Source: Pseudomonas monteilii
Lineage (GTDB): Bacteria; Pseudomonadota; Gammaproteobacteria; Pseudomonadales; Pseudomonadaceae
Direction of reading: 5' to 3'
Assembly: GCA_001534745.1 (NCBI GenBank)
Contig: CP013997.1
Span: forward strand, 1,178,001-1,242,000
DNA: 64,000 nt
Under the pieces are notes generated by a model, which was given only the letters and a program-made list of their open reading frames with translations, was not told where the DNA came from and searched no databases. Positions within the stretch are counted from its first letter, which is position 1. The number at the start of each line of letters is the position of its first letter. The position numbers and the translations under genes were made by a program. Positions 55,245 to 62,767 of the stretch are shown here, piece by piece.

Positions 55245-56402
55245 TTACTCCCCTTTGCCGCCCGCGTCGGCGGCGCCGGCCTGGCCTTGCTCGCCCGGTT
55301 GCTTGACGTTGGTGGCCTCGCTGACCTTGACCTCGGCCCCAGGACGCACGTACTGCAAGCCCTCGGTGATCAGGCGATCGCCCGGCTTGAGACCGTCCTC
55401 GATCAGCCAGTCGTTGCCCAGCGTGCGGCTGGCCTTGAGCGAGCGCTGCTCGACCTTGTTGTCCTGGTTGACCACCATCGCGGTCGCCTGGCCCTTGATG
55501 TCGCGGGTCACGCCTTGCTGCGGCGCCAGGATGGCGTTCTGGTTGACGCCCGCGCTCAGGCGCGCATGGACGAACATGCCCGGCAGCAGGGTGTGGTCGG
55601 GGTTGGGGAACAGCGCGCGCAGGGTCACCGAGCCGGTGGTCTCGTCGACCGACACCTCGGAGAACTCCAGACGGCCTTCCTGTGCGTAGACGGTGCCGTC
55701 TTCCAGTACCAGCTGGACCTTGGCGGCGTTGTCGCCGGCGCGCTGCAGCTGACCGTTTTCCAGGTCGCGGCGCAGCTTGAGCAGCTCGGCCGAGGACTGG
55801 GTGACGTCGACGTAGATCGGGTCGAGCTGCTGGATGGTGGCCATGGCGTTGGTCTGGGCATTGCTCACCAGTGCGCCTTCGGTGTAAGCCGAGCGCCCGA
55901 TGCGACCGCTGATCGGCGCCAGCACCTTGGTGTAGCGCAGGTTGATCTGGGCATTCTTGAGCGTGGCCTCGGCCTGCAGCTGCTTGGCGCGCGCATCGTC
56001 GTATTCCTGCCGGCTCACGGCCTGCTCGTCGATCAGCTGCTTGTAGCGACCGGCCAACGAGCGGGTGGCCTGGACATCGGCCTGGGCGTTGGCGAGGGTG
56101 GCTTCATAGACCGCAGGGTCGATCTGGTAGAGCTGCTGCCCGGCCTTGACGTCGCTGCCTTCCTTGAACAGGCGCTTGAGAATGATGCCGTTGACCTGAG
56201 GGCGGACTTCGGCGACCCGATAGGCGCTGGTGCGGCCCGGCAGTTCGGATGTCAGGGTGAAGGGTTGCGCTTTCAGGGTGACGACGCCGACCTGAGGCGC
56301 CTGCGCGGGGGGCGCGGCGTCTTCTTTTTTCTGGCAGCCACCGAGCAGGGTGGCCAGGGCGACGGCGGAAACCAGAGCGGAAACGGCTGGCTTGAGTTGC
56401 AT
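55245..56402 (-). CDS. ttgA: Periplasmic adaptor of RND efflux pump, TtgA
   Basis: A 385-residue membrane-fusion lipoprotein linking TtgB to TtgC. Lipobox with C23 (ATLLGGCQKKED), then the MFP elements: barrel-sandwich/lipoyl strand (VAEVRPQVNGIILKRLFKEGSDVKAGQQLYQID), helical hairpin, second lipoyl half (YTKVLAPISGRIGRSAYTEGALV) and beta-barrel domain. First gene of the operon; its promoter overlaps the TtgR operator about 130-165 bases upstream. Confidence 0.96.
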   Translation of the reverse strand: MQLKPAVSALVSAVALATLLGGCQKKEDAAPPAQAPQVGVVTLKAQPFTLTSELPGRTSAYRVAEVRPQVNGIILKRLFKEGSDVKAGQQLYQIDPAVYEATLANAQADVQATRSLAGRYKQLIDEQAVSRQEYDDARAKQLQAEATLKNAQINLRYTKVLAPISGRIGRSAYTEGALVSNAQTNAMATIQQLDPIYVDVTQSSAELLKLRRDLENGQLQRAGDNAAKVQLVLEDGTVYAQEGRLEFSEVSVDETTGSVTLRALFPNPDHTLLPGMFVHARLSAGVNQNAILAPQQGVTRDIKGQATAMVVNQDNKVEQRSLKASRTLGNDWLIEDGLKPGDRLITEGLQYVRPGAEVKVSEATNVKQPGEQGQAGAADAGGKGE

Positions 56403-56531
56403 GACAGTCCTCGGGTCGCAAGAGCAGGGGGACGCTCAGAAGTGATGAAGTGTGCTGTTGGCAATCGGGCGACCCGGCAAGTACCGCTGGGTCAGCAGCG
56501 GTATCACCGAGTGGATAAATAGCTTGCTAAT

Positions 56532-56570
56532 GAATATACTTACATTCATGGTTGTTTGTAAACAGCGCTG
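56532..56570. promoter_or_regulatory. TtgR operator between ttgA and ttgR
   Basis: This 39-base stretch closely matches the published P. putida TtgR operator, including ACTTACATTCATGGTTGTTT and TGTAAACAGCGCTG. In P. putida TtgR binds here, represses both ttgABC and ttgR, and is released by antibiotics and flavonoids. The match is from memory, with two or three differences at one end. Confidence 0.85.
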
Positions 56571-56690
56571 GTGCGGCCATTTGCCCGCCCCAGCCGTGAT
56601 AAACGAGACCGGATGCCGCCTTTCGGGACGAGCCCGGCACGATCGCCCCGCGCTCGCACAGCGCAGGGGCGCTGATGAGGTTGTACTGCC

Positions 56691-57323
56691 ATGGTTCGTC
56701 GTACCAAAGAGGAAGCCCAGGAAACTCGAAACCAGATCCTCGAGGCCGCGGAAAAGGCCTTCTACAACCGCGGCGTCGCCCGCACCACGCTGGCGGAGAT
56801 CGCTGAGCTGGCCGGGGTGACCCGGGGCGCGATCTACTGGCACTTCAACAACAAGGCCGAGCTGATCGAAGCGCTGCTCGAAAGCCTGCGCGAGACGCTC
56901 GACCCGCTGGCCCGCGCCAGCGAAAGCGAAGACGAACTCGACCCCCTCGGCTGCACGCGGCAACTGCTGGTACGCCTGTTCCGGGAGGTGGTGCAGGATT
57001 CGCGCACGCGGCGAATCCACGAGATCCTGCATTACAAGTGCGAATTCACCGACGACATGTGCGAGATACGTCAGCAGCGGCAGAGTTCGATCGTCGAATG
57101 CCATGAGAGTATCTCGTTAGCCGTCACCAATGCCGTGCGCCGTGGCCAATTGCCAGATGCCTTGGACACTGACCGCGCCGCGCTCGCGCTGTTCGCTTAC
57201 ATCGACGGGCTGGTCAAGCGTTGGCTGTTGCTGCCGGACAGCTTCGACCTGCTGGGCGATGCCGACAAATGGGCCGACACCGGGCTGGACATGTTGCGCT
57301 GGAGTCCGGCATTGCGCAAATGA
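56691..57323 (+). CDS. ttgR: TetR-family repressor TtgR
   Basis: A 210-residue repressor of the efflux operon. The HTH is [21 protein letters not shown] (split here as family core ending [10 protein letters not shown]) and the C-terminal all-helical ligand domain is intact to WSPALRK, closely resembling P. putida TtgR. Start ATG 56691 ([10 protein letters not shown]). Divergent from ttgABC and convergent with the MFS pump gene that follows after 35 bases. Confidence 0.95.
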   Translation: MVRRTKEEAQETRNQILEAAEKAFYNRGVARTTLAEIAELAGVTRGAIYWHFNNKAELIEALLESLRETLDPLARASESEDELDPLGCTRQLLVRLFREVVQDSRTRRIHEILHYKCEFTDDMCEIRQQRQSSIVECHESISLAVTNAVRRGQLPDALDTDRAALALFAYIDGLVKRWLLLPDSFDLLGDADKWADTGLDMLRWSPALRK

Positions 57324-57358
57324 CCTTTTGTGAAGGTGTGTGAAGACGTGTTTCCCTG

Positions 57359-58813
57359 CTAGCTGCGCCCGCGCAGCGGTCGATCCGGCAGCGCCAGCGC
57401 AGCGAGCGTCCCCAGCAGCGAGACGGCGGCGCTGCCGATCAGCAGGTGACGGAACACGCCTGATAATACGGTGGCCACCCCATGGCCCTGGCTGTGCACA
57501 CTGCCCAACAGCAGGTTGCCCCCTTCGAACCGTCCCAGGCCAGCCTGCAGCATCAGGGCCAGCAGCGCGCTGGACATGCAGGCCACGCCCACGGCACCGC
57601 CCAGTGACCGGAACAGGTTGGTGGTGCTGGTGACCACGCCCATGTCGTGAGGCGCCACCGCGCTCTGGGCACCGACCAGCGAGGTGGGAAACTGCAGGCC
57701 ACAGGCGATGCCGATCAGCAGCAGGCACACCGCACTGGGCAGACCGGCCTGGACGGGGGTGAGGGCCAGGCCCAGGATCGCCACCGGCATCAACAGCGCA
57801 CCAGTGAGTATTTGCGGCTTGTATCGGCCGGTCCTGGAGGTCAGGCGTCCGCCACTGAACGCGCCAATGGGCAGGCCCATCGCCAGCGGCAGCAGGTGCA
57901 ACGCGGCGCTGTCGGCACCCGCGCCGGTGACGCTCTGCATGCGCAGCGGCTCGAGCATGGTCAGGGAAATCGACTGGAAGCTGGCGAAGAACAGCGTGGT
58001 CCAGCACAGCACGGCCACCGGGTTGCCGAACAGGTGCAGGGGCATCAGCGGTTGCGCGGTGCGACGCTCATGGGCGACGAATACGATCAGGCCGACCAGG
58101 GCGACGGCAGCCAGGCCGACCACGGCCGGGCTGGTCCAGGGGTGACCCTGGCCGACCCAGGTGATGCTCAGCAGCAGGCTGCCCAGGCCCAGCGTCAGCA
58201 GGACGGCACCCGCATAGTCCACCCGTGCCTCGGGGCGCGTCCGGCCCGACCGGCCCAGCGCACGGTGCAGCGCCCACCAGGTGCACAGGCCCAGGGGCAG
58301 GTTGACCCAGAACACCCAGTGCCAGGACAGGTATTCGGTCAGTCCCCCGCCCAGCACCGGTCCTGCCACGCTGGCCACGGCATACATGCCACTGAAATAG
58401 CCCTGGTAGCGACCCCGCTCACGGGGCGGCACGAGGTCGCCGACGATCGCCTGACTGACCGAAATCATCCCGCCTGCACCCAGCCCTTGCAGCACCCGCG
58501 CCGCGATCAGCTGCGGCATGTCCTGGGCCAGGGCACAGGCCACCGACGCCAGGGTGAAGATCGCCGTGCCGGTCAGGATCATCAGCCGACGCCCGTACAG
58601 GTCGCCGAGCTTGCCATACAGGGGCACGGCGATGGTCATGGCCACCATGTAGCCGGACACCACCCAGGCCAGCAGTCCGACATCGCCGAATTGTGCGGAA
58701 ATGGCCGGCAGCGACACGGCGACGATGGTTTGATCGAGGGCGCCCAGCAGCGTGGCCAGCATAAGGCCGACCAGCGTGGCGCGAGGGATGTTCGGTGCAA
58801 GCGAGGCGGTCAT
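57359..58813 (-). CDS. DHA2-family MFS drug exporter (EmrB/QacA type)
   Basis: A 484-residue, fourteen-helix drug:H+ antiporter. Motif D1-like LDQTIVAVSLPAI in helix 1, motif A GKLGDLYGRRLM between helices 2 and 3, and motif C in GMYAVASVAGPVLGGGL are all clear. No EmrA-like adaptor is adjacent, so it would act as a single-component pump. Upstream of its start lies a short palindrome that may be an operator for an unlinked regulator. Confidence 0.92.
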   Translation of the reverse strand: MTASLAPNIPRATLVGLMLATLLGALDQTIVAVSLPAISAQFGDVGLLAWVVSGYMVAMTIAVPLYGKLGDLYGRRLMILTGTAIFTLASVACALAQDMPQLIAARVLQGLGAGGMISVSQAIVGDLVPPRERGRYQGYFSGMYAVASVAGPVLGGGLTEYLSWHWVFWVNLPLGLCTWWALHRALGRSGRTRPEARVDYAGAVLLTLGLGSLLLSITWVGQGHPWTSPAVVGLAAVALVGLIVFVAHERRTAQPLMPLHLFGNPVAVLCWTTLFFASFQSISLTMLEPLRMQSVTGAGADSAALHLLPLAMGLPIGAFSGGRLTSRTGRYKPQILTGALLMPVAILGLALTPVQAGLPSAVCLLLIGIACGLQFPTSLVGAQSAVAPHDMGVVTSTTNLFRSLGGAVGVACMSSALLALMLQAGLGRFEGGNLLLGSVHSQGHGVATVLSGVFRHLLIGSAAVSLLGTLAALALPDRPLRGRS

Positions 58814-59173
58814 GGGGCAGGCCTGGGCAAGGTGGACGTGTCAGTGACGAAACGCAGGATAGCGTACCTGATTCGATAGCTAACTATGTAGTTCCGGCAT
58901 CCCCTATGCCGGATCTGCATAGGTGCTTTCATTTTGGTATGCCACCTGGCGTGGTAAGGTGACAACGCCAGACAGGCCGAATCACGGGGCTTTGCACCAT
59001 GACGGTGCGTCAAGAGGTCGCCTGATCATCCACTGCTGTAACCCAAACCTTCTATTCCTCTGCCACCATGTCCAGCATGGCTGCCTGATGGCGTCGGCGA
59101 GAAAGAGCCAGGTGGACCTCATCCAGAGGTCGGTCGTCAGCCCGTTCACCTTCACTGTTATTGCGGAGTGACC
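58814..59173. promoter_or_regulatory. Divergent gap between MFS pump and oxaloacetate decarboxylase genes
   Basis: 360 bases without a convincing ORF. ATAGCTAACTAT (58876-58887) is a palindrome with a 4-base centre about 65 bases before the MFS start, resembling a TetR/MarR-type operator. CCGGCAT CCCCT ATGCCGG (58894-58912) forms a 7-bp hairpin beside it. The right half shows no structure that I recognise. Confidence 0.4.
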
Positions 59174-60043
59174 ATGCCCAAGGCTTCACATCACGATTTG
59201 CGTACCGACTTCCGCGCCTTGCTTGCCTCGGGCTCGTGCTACCACACCGCCTCGGTCTTCGACCCGATGTCGGCGCGTATCGCCGCCGACCTGGGCTTCG
59301 AGGTCGGCATCCTGGGTGGCTCGGTGGCCTCCCTCCAGGTGCTGGCTGCGCCGGACTTCGCGTTGATCACCTTGAGCGAGTTCGTCGAGCAGGCCACGCG
59401 CATCGGTCGGGTCGCCCAGTTGCCGGTACTGGCCGATGCCGACCATGGCTACGGCAACGCTCTCAACGTCATGCGCACGGTGGTCGAGCTGGAGCGCGCC
59501 GGCGTCGCCGCCCTGACCCTGGAAGATACCCTGCTGCCGGCCCAGTTCGGCCGCAAGTCGACCGACCTGATCTCGGTGGAAGAGGGCGTCGGCAAGATCC
59601 GCGCCGCACTCGAGGCCCGGGTCGACCCGGCCTTGTCGATCATCGCCCGGACCAATGCGGGTGTGCTGCCACTGGAGCAGGTCATCGCCCGCACGCGGGC
59701 TTACCAGGAGGCCGGTGCCGACGGTATCTGCATGGTCGGCGTGAAGGACTTCGATCAGCTCGAGGCCATCGCCGAACACCTGAGCGTGCCGTTGATGCTG
59801 GTCACCTACGGCAACCCCAAGCTCACCGACGACGAACGCCTGGCCAGCCTGGGCGTGCGCATCGTGGTCGACGGGCATGCGGCCTACTTCGCCGCGATCA
59901 AGGCGACCTACGACTGCCTGCGCCAGCAGCGTGGCCGTCAGACCCAGGCCGAAAGCCTCAGCGCCACCGAGCTGTCGCACACCTACACCCAGCCCGAGGA
60001 CTACATCCGTTGGGCCAAGGAGTACATGAGCGTCGAGGAGTGA
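59174..60043 (+). CDS. Oxaloacetate decarboxylase, PEP mutase/isocitrate lyase family
   Basis: A 289-residue TIM-barrel enzyme very similar to P. aeruginosa PA4872, shown to decarboxylate oxaloacetate to pyruvate. Key segments: [32 protein letters not shown], and the metal site [10 protein letters not shown] (D88, D90). ATG 59174 is chosen over an upstream GTG because it follows TTGCGGAGTGACC. A small hypothetical gene lies 55 bases after it. Confidence 0.93.
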   Translation: MPKASHHDLRTDFRALLASGSCYHTASVFDPMSARIAADLGFEVGILGGSVASLQVLAAPDFALITLSEFVEQATRIGRVAQLPVLADADHGYGNALNVMRTVVELERAGVAALTLEDTLLPAQFGRKSTDLISVEEGVGKIRAALEARVDPALSIIARTNAGVLPLEQVIARTRAYQEAGADGICMVGVKDFDQLEAIAEHLSVPLMLVTYGNPKLTDDERLASLGVRIVVDGHAAYFAAIKATYDCLRQQRGRQTQAESLSATELSHTYTQPEDYIRWAKEYMSVEE

Positions 60044-60098
60044 CCGCGCGTCACGACGTGTGCGGTGTGACTCGTTCGTCCTGATCAGGAGGCTCCCC

Positions 60099-60341
60099 AT
60101 GGCCCGCAAAGTGTTCCCCGGCTTCGAAGCCGTCTCGGCCATGGTGCCGACCGAGGGCGGCTATCACGCCGCCATCGCCGTGAAGGCCGCCCACGGTCCC
60201 GGCGCCCCCCGTTTCCACAAGGTGCTCGACGCGCAGGTCTTCCCGCGAGCCGATGCCGCGGATACTGCCGCCGCCGAGGTGCTGGAGCGGTTGGCGGGGG
60301 TGGATGAAGAAGGTGGGCTGGTCTGGGGGGAGGGCGCGTAG
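60099..60341 (+). CDS. Small hypothetical protein
   Basis: An 80-residue soluble protein with a consensus ribosome site AGGAGG (60087-60092) six bases before the ATG. No motif is recognised. The second half is Ala/Asp/Glu-rich and likely helical. It may be co-transcribed with the oxaloacetate decarboxylase. The true start is clear from the ribosome site; the longer upstream frame is not used. Confidence 0.7.
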   Translation: MARKVFPGFEAVSAMVPTEGGYHAAIAVKAAHGPGAPRFHKVLDAQVFPRADAADTAAAEVLERLAGVDEEGGLVWGEGA

Positions 60342-60383
60342 TCGGCGCCTCCCTCTGCTCGACCCATACGATCGGGCAGTGCC

Positions 60384-60989
60384 TTACACCTCGGGTCGGC
60401 GCATCTTGAACAGCTCGCCCAGCTCGAAGTAGTCCGCCGGGCCACCGCCACGCAGAATCGGCTGCGCGGCCGCCGTGTCATAGATCCCGTCCTTGAGCAG
60501 GTGCTCGGCGATGTGCACCGCCACCACCTCACCCAGAATCAGCCAGCTGGGCACCAGTGCCTGGTCGGCGCGCTTGAGCTGGATGATCTGGCTCACCTTG
60601 CACTCGAAGGCCACCGGGCTTTCCCCCACCCGGGGGACGCCCACCAGCCGCGAAGGCGTCGGCGTCAATCCGCTCAGCTCGAACTCGTCGACCTCTGCCG
60701 AGACCGCCGCGCAGCTCTGGTTCATGGCCTCGGCCAGCGGGCGCGTCGCCAGGTTCCAGACGAACTCGCCGGTCTGCTCGATGTTGTTGAGGCTGTCCTT
60801 GCGCCCGACACTGCAAAAACCAATGATCGGCGGCACATAGTTGAAGGCGTTGAAGAAGCTGTACGGCGCCAGGTTCAGGCGGCCTTCGCGGTCGTGGGAG
60901 GAAATCCAGCCGATCGGACGCGGGCCGACGATGGCGTTGAAGGGATCGTGGGGCAGGCCATGGCCCTGGGCGGTTTCGTAGGAGTACAT
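60384..60989 (-). CDS. Flavin reductase-like protein
   Basis: A 201-residue FMN-binding split-barrel protein of the flavin reductase family (often annotated as nitrilotriacetate monooxygenase component B-like). The N-terminal block FNAIVGPRPIGWISSHDREGRLNLAPYSFFNAFNYVPP is typical of FMN and substrate binding in this group. The partner oxygenase is not adjacent; it may supply reduced flavin to an unlinked monooxygenase. Unrelated to the transporter upstream apart from position. Confidence 0.87.
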   Translation of the reverse strand: MYSYETAQGHGLPHDPFNAIVGPRPIGWISSHDREGRLNLAPYSFFNAFNYVPPIIGFCSVGRKDSLNNIEQTGEFVWNLATRPLAEAMNQSCAAVSAEVDEFELSGLTPTPSRLVGVPRVGESPVAFECKVSQIIQLKRADQALVPSWLILGEVVAVHIAEHLLKDGIYDTAAAQPILRGGGPADYFELGELFKMRRPEV

Positions 60990-61063
60990 AGGCGCTGGGC
61001 CAGGTGGCCCTTCCTCTCGGTAGACGGGGCCCTAGTGTGCCAAGCCTGGGACGATCTGCAAAT

Positions 61064-61097
61064 GCACAGAAGGGCATCGTGCGATGCCCCTCTGTGC
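61064..61097 (-). terminator. Hairpin after the KgtP-like gene
   Basis: GCACAGAAGGGCATCG and CGATGCCCCTCTGTGC form a 16-bp stem with one mismatch around a tight loop, 20 bases after the transporter stop on the minus strand. There is only a short T-run (ATTT), so termination may be partial. Confidence 0.55.
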
Positions 61098-61117
61098 GAT
61101 TCACGCCACGCGCCGGA

Positions 61118-62437
61118 TCAGTCGGTGTTGATGCGCGAGTGCGTGCGGGTGTCCTTCATTGTCGCGTAGACCAGCAGGGAACAGGCGATGCACCCGGTGA
61201 CGTACCAGTAGAAGCCGCTTTCCATGCCGATGCTCTTGAACCACAGCGCCACATACTCGGCGGTCCCCCCGAAGATCGACACGGTCAGCGCATAGGGCAG
61301 GCCCACGCCCAGTGCGCGGATCTCGGTCGGGAACAGCTCGGCCTTCACCACCGCGTTGATCGAGGTGTAGCCGCTGACGATGATCAGCGCCGCCATGATC
61401 AGGAAGAACGCGCCCCACCAGCTCTGGATGGTGTGCAGGGTGCTGAGGATCGGCACGGTGAACAGCGTGCCCAGGACCCCGAAGGCGATCAGGATCGGAC
61501 GCCGCCCGATGCGGTCCGACAAGCCGCCGATCAGCGGTTGCAGGCACATGAACAGGAACAGCGTGGCCGCCGAGATGGTGGTCGAGTCGCTGATGCTCAT
61601 GCCCACCGTGTTCACCAGGTACTTCTGCATGTAGGTGGTGTAGGTGTAGAACGCCAAGGTACCGCCCATGGTCAGGCCGACCACGGTCAGCAGTTCCTTG
61701 GGGTGACGCAGCAGCGTGCGCATCAGGCTTTCGTCGGACGCCTTCTTCTTGGTGAAGGACGCGGTCTCTTCCATGCCACGGCGCAGGTACAGCGCCACCA
61801 CCGCACACAGCGCGCCGATCACGAAGGGTACGCGCCAGCCCCAGGCGTAGAGCTGCTCGGTGGTCAGGGTCTGCTGCAGGATGATCAGCACCGCCAGGGC
61901 GATGAGCTGCCCGGAGATCAGGGTCACGTACTGGAAGCTCGAGAAGAAGCCACGGCGTTCCTTGGTGGCCATCTCGCTCAGGTAGGTGGCTGAAGTGCCG
62001 TATTCACCGCCAACCGACAGGCCTTGCATCAGGCGCGCCACGACCAGCAGGATCGGTGCGGCCACGCCGATGGTCTCGTAGCCGGGCGTCAGGGCGATCA
62101 CCAGGGAGCCGGCGCACATCAGCAGGACCGACGCCATCAGCGCCGCCTTGCGCCCTTTGCGGTCGGCGTACAGACCCATGAGCCAGCCGCCGATCGGACG
62201 CATCAGGAAGCCCACGGCGAAGATCGCGGCGGTGTTGAGCAATTGCGCGGTGGTGTCGCCGGCCGGGAAGAAGGCCTTGGCGAAGTACAGCGAAAACGCG
62301 GCGTACACGTACCAGTCGTACCATTCGACCATGTTGCCGATGGAGCCGCTGAAGATCGACTTGAGCCGTGAGCCGGTTGTCTTGTGCACAGCAGGCGAGA
62401 TGCCTTCACTGCGCGGCAGGGAAGTGGTGTTATCCAT
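61118..62437 (-). CDS. kgtP: Dicarboxylate MFS transporter, KgtP-like (MHS family)
   Basis: A 439-residue twelve-helix metabolite:H+ symporter. Family motifs are GNMVEWYDWYVYA at the start of helix 1, RPIGGWLMGLYADRKGRKAAL (motif A region) and RLMQGLSVGGEYG in helix 4. It resembles alpha-ketoglutarate permeases. ATG 62437 follows AAGGTCATCCCTG. A sigma-54 promoter lies about 65 bases upstream, and a DctD/MifR-type activator gene is the next gene. In P. aeruginosa MifSR controls alpha-ketoglutarate uptake, which fits this arrangement. Confidence 0.88.
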   Translation of the reverse strand: MDNTTSLPRSEGISPAVHKTTGSRLKSIFSGSIGNMVEWYDWYVYAAFSLYFAKAFFPAGDTTAQLLNTAAIFAVGFLMRPIGGWLMGLYADRKGRKAALMASVLLMCAGSLVIALTPGYETIGVAAPILLVVARLMQGLSVGGEYGTSATYLSEMATKERRGFFSSFQYVTLISGQLIALAVLIILQQTLTTEQLYAWGWRVPFVIGALCAVVALYLRRGMEETASFTKKKASDESLMRTLLRHPKELLTVVGLTMGGTLAFYTYTTYMQKYLVNTVGMSISDSTTISAATLFLFMCLQPLIGGLSDRIGRRPILIAFGVLGTLFTVPILSTLHTIQSWWGAFFLIMAALIIVSGYTSINAVVKAELFPTEIRALGVGLPYALTVSIFGGTAEYVALWFKSIGMESGFYWYVTGCIACSLLVYATMKDTRTHSRINTD

Positions 62438-62498
62438 CAGGGATGACCTTCTCTTTGTTTTTGTGGGGTGCACCGGGATGCGGTGACTGCCCGGGTCA

Positions 62499-62515
62499 TT
62501 GCAGAAGGTGTGCCA
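62499..62515 (-). promoter_or_regulatory. Sigma-54 promoter of the KgtP-like gene
   Basis: Read on the minus strand, TGGCACACCTTCTGCAA has the invariant GG and GC exactly ten bases apart (GG at 62514-62513, GC at 62502-62501), matching the -24/-12 consensus TGGCAC-N5-TTGCA closely. It points towards the transporter gene. Confidence 0.8.
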
Positions 62516-62520
62516 AGGCG

Positions 62521-62537
62521 TGAACGCGTGGCGTTCA
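62521..62537. promoter_or_regulatory. Palindrome next to the sigma-54 promoter
   Basis: TGAACGC GTG GCGTTCA is a perfect inverted repeat with 7-base arms, lying just upstream of the -24 element. It may bind a regulator. It is closer to the promoter than most sigma-54 activator sites, so a repressor or anti-activator is possible. Confidence 0.45.
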
Positions 62538-62623
62538 TGCAGGCTTTGTCGCCTTCGTGCAGGTGCCCGCCTGCTGCTCCTTCACCCACAGCCACACCTT
62601 AATGAGACCCGTTGCCACGGGCC

Positions 62624-62696
62624 TGTGGGAGCGGGCTTGCCCGCGATTGCAGGCGGCGACGGCCCTGACGCAATCGCGGGCAAGCCCGCTCCCACA
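62624..62696. repeat. Inverted REP pair (BIME-like)
   Basis: Two REPs in opposite orientation: arms 62624-62650 and 62670-62696 are perfect 27-base complements (TGTGGGAGCGGGCTTGCCCG...) around 19 bases. Lies in the 330-base gap between the KgtP-like gene promoter and the end of the activator gene. Confidence 0.9.
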
Positions 62697-62767
62697 AGGA
62701 GGTCGCGTCAATCTGCTAGATCAGCAAATTTCCGCCGATCTGCCTGTTGTCATCGGCAAGAATCCGC

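Noticed and set aside
54216..56522. A 768-codon plus-strand frame opposite ttgA and ttgB
   Set aside because: Same reason: antisense to clearly conserved efflux genes, low-complexity translation, no ribosome site.
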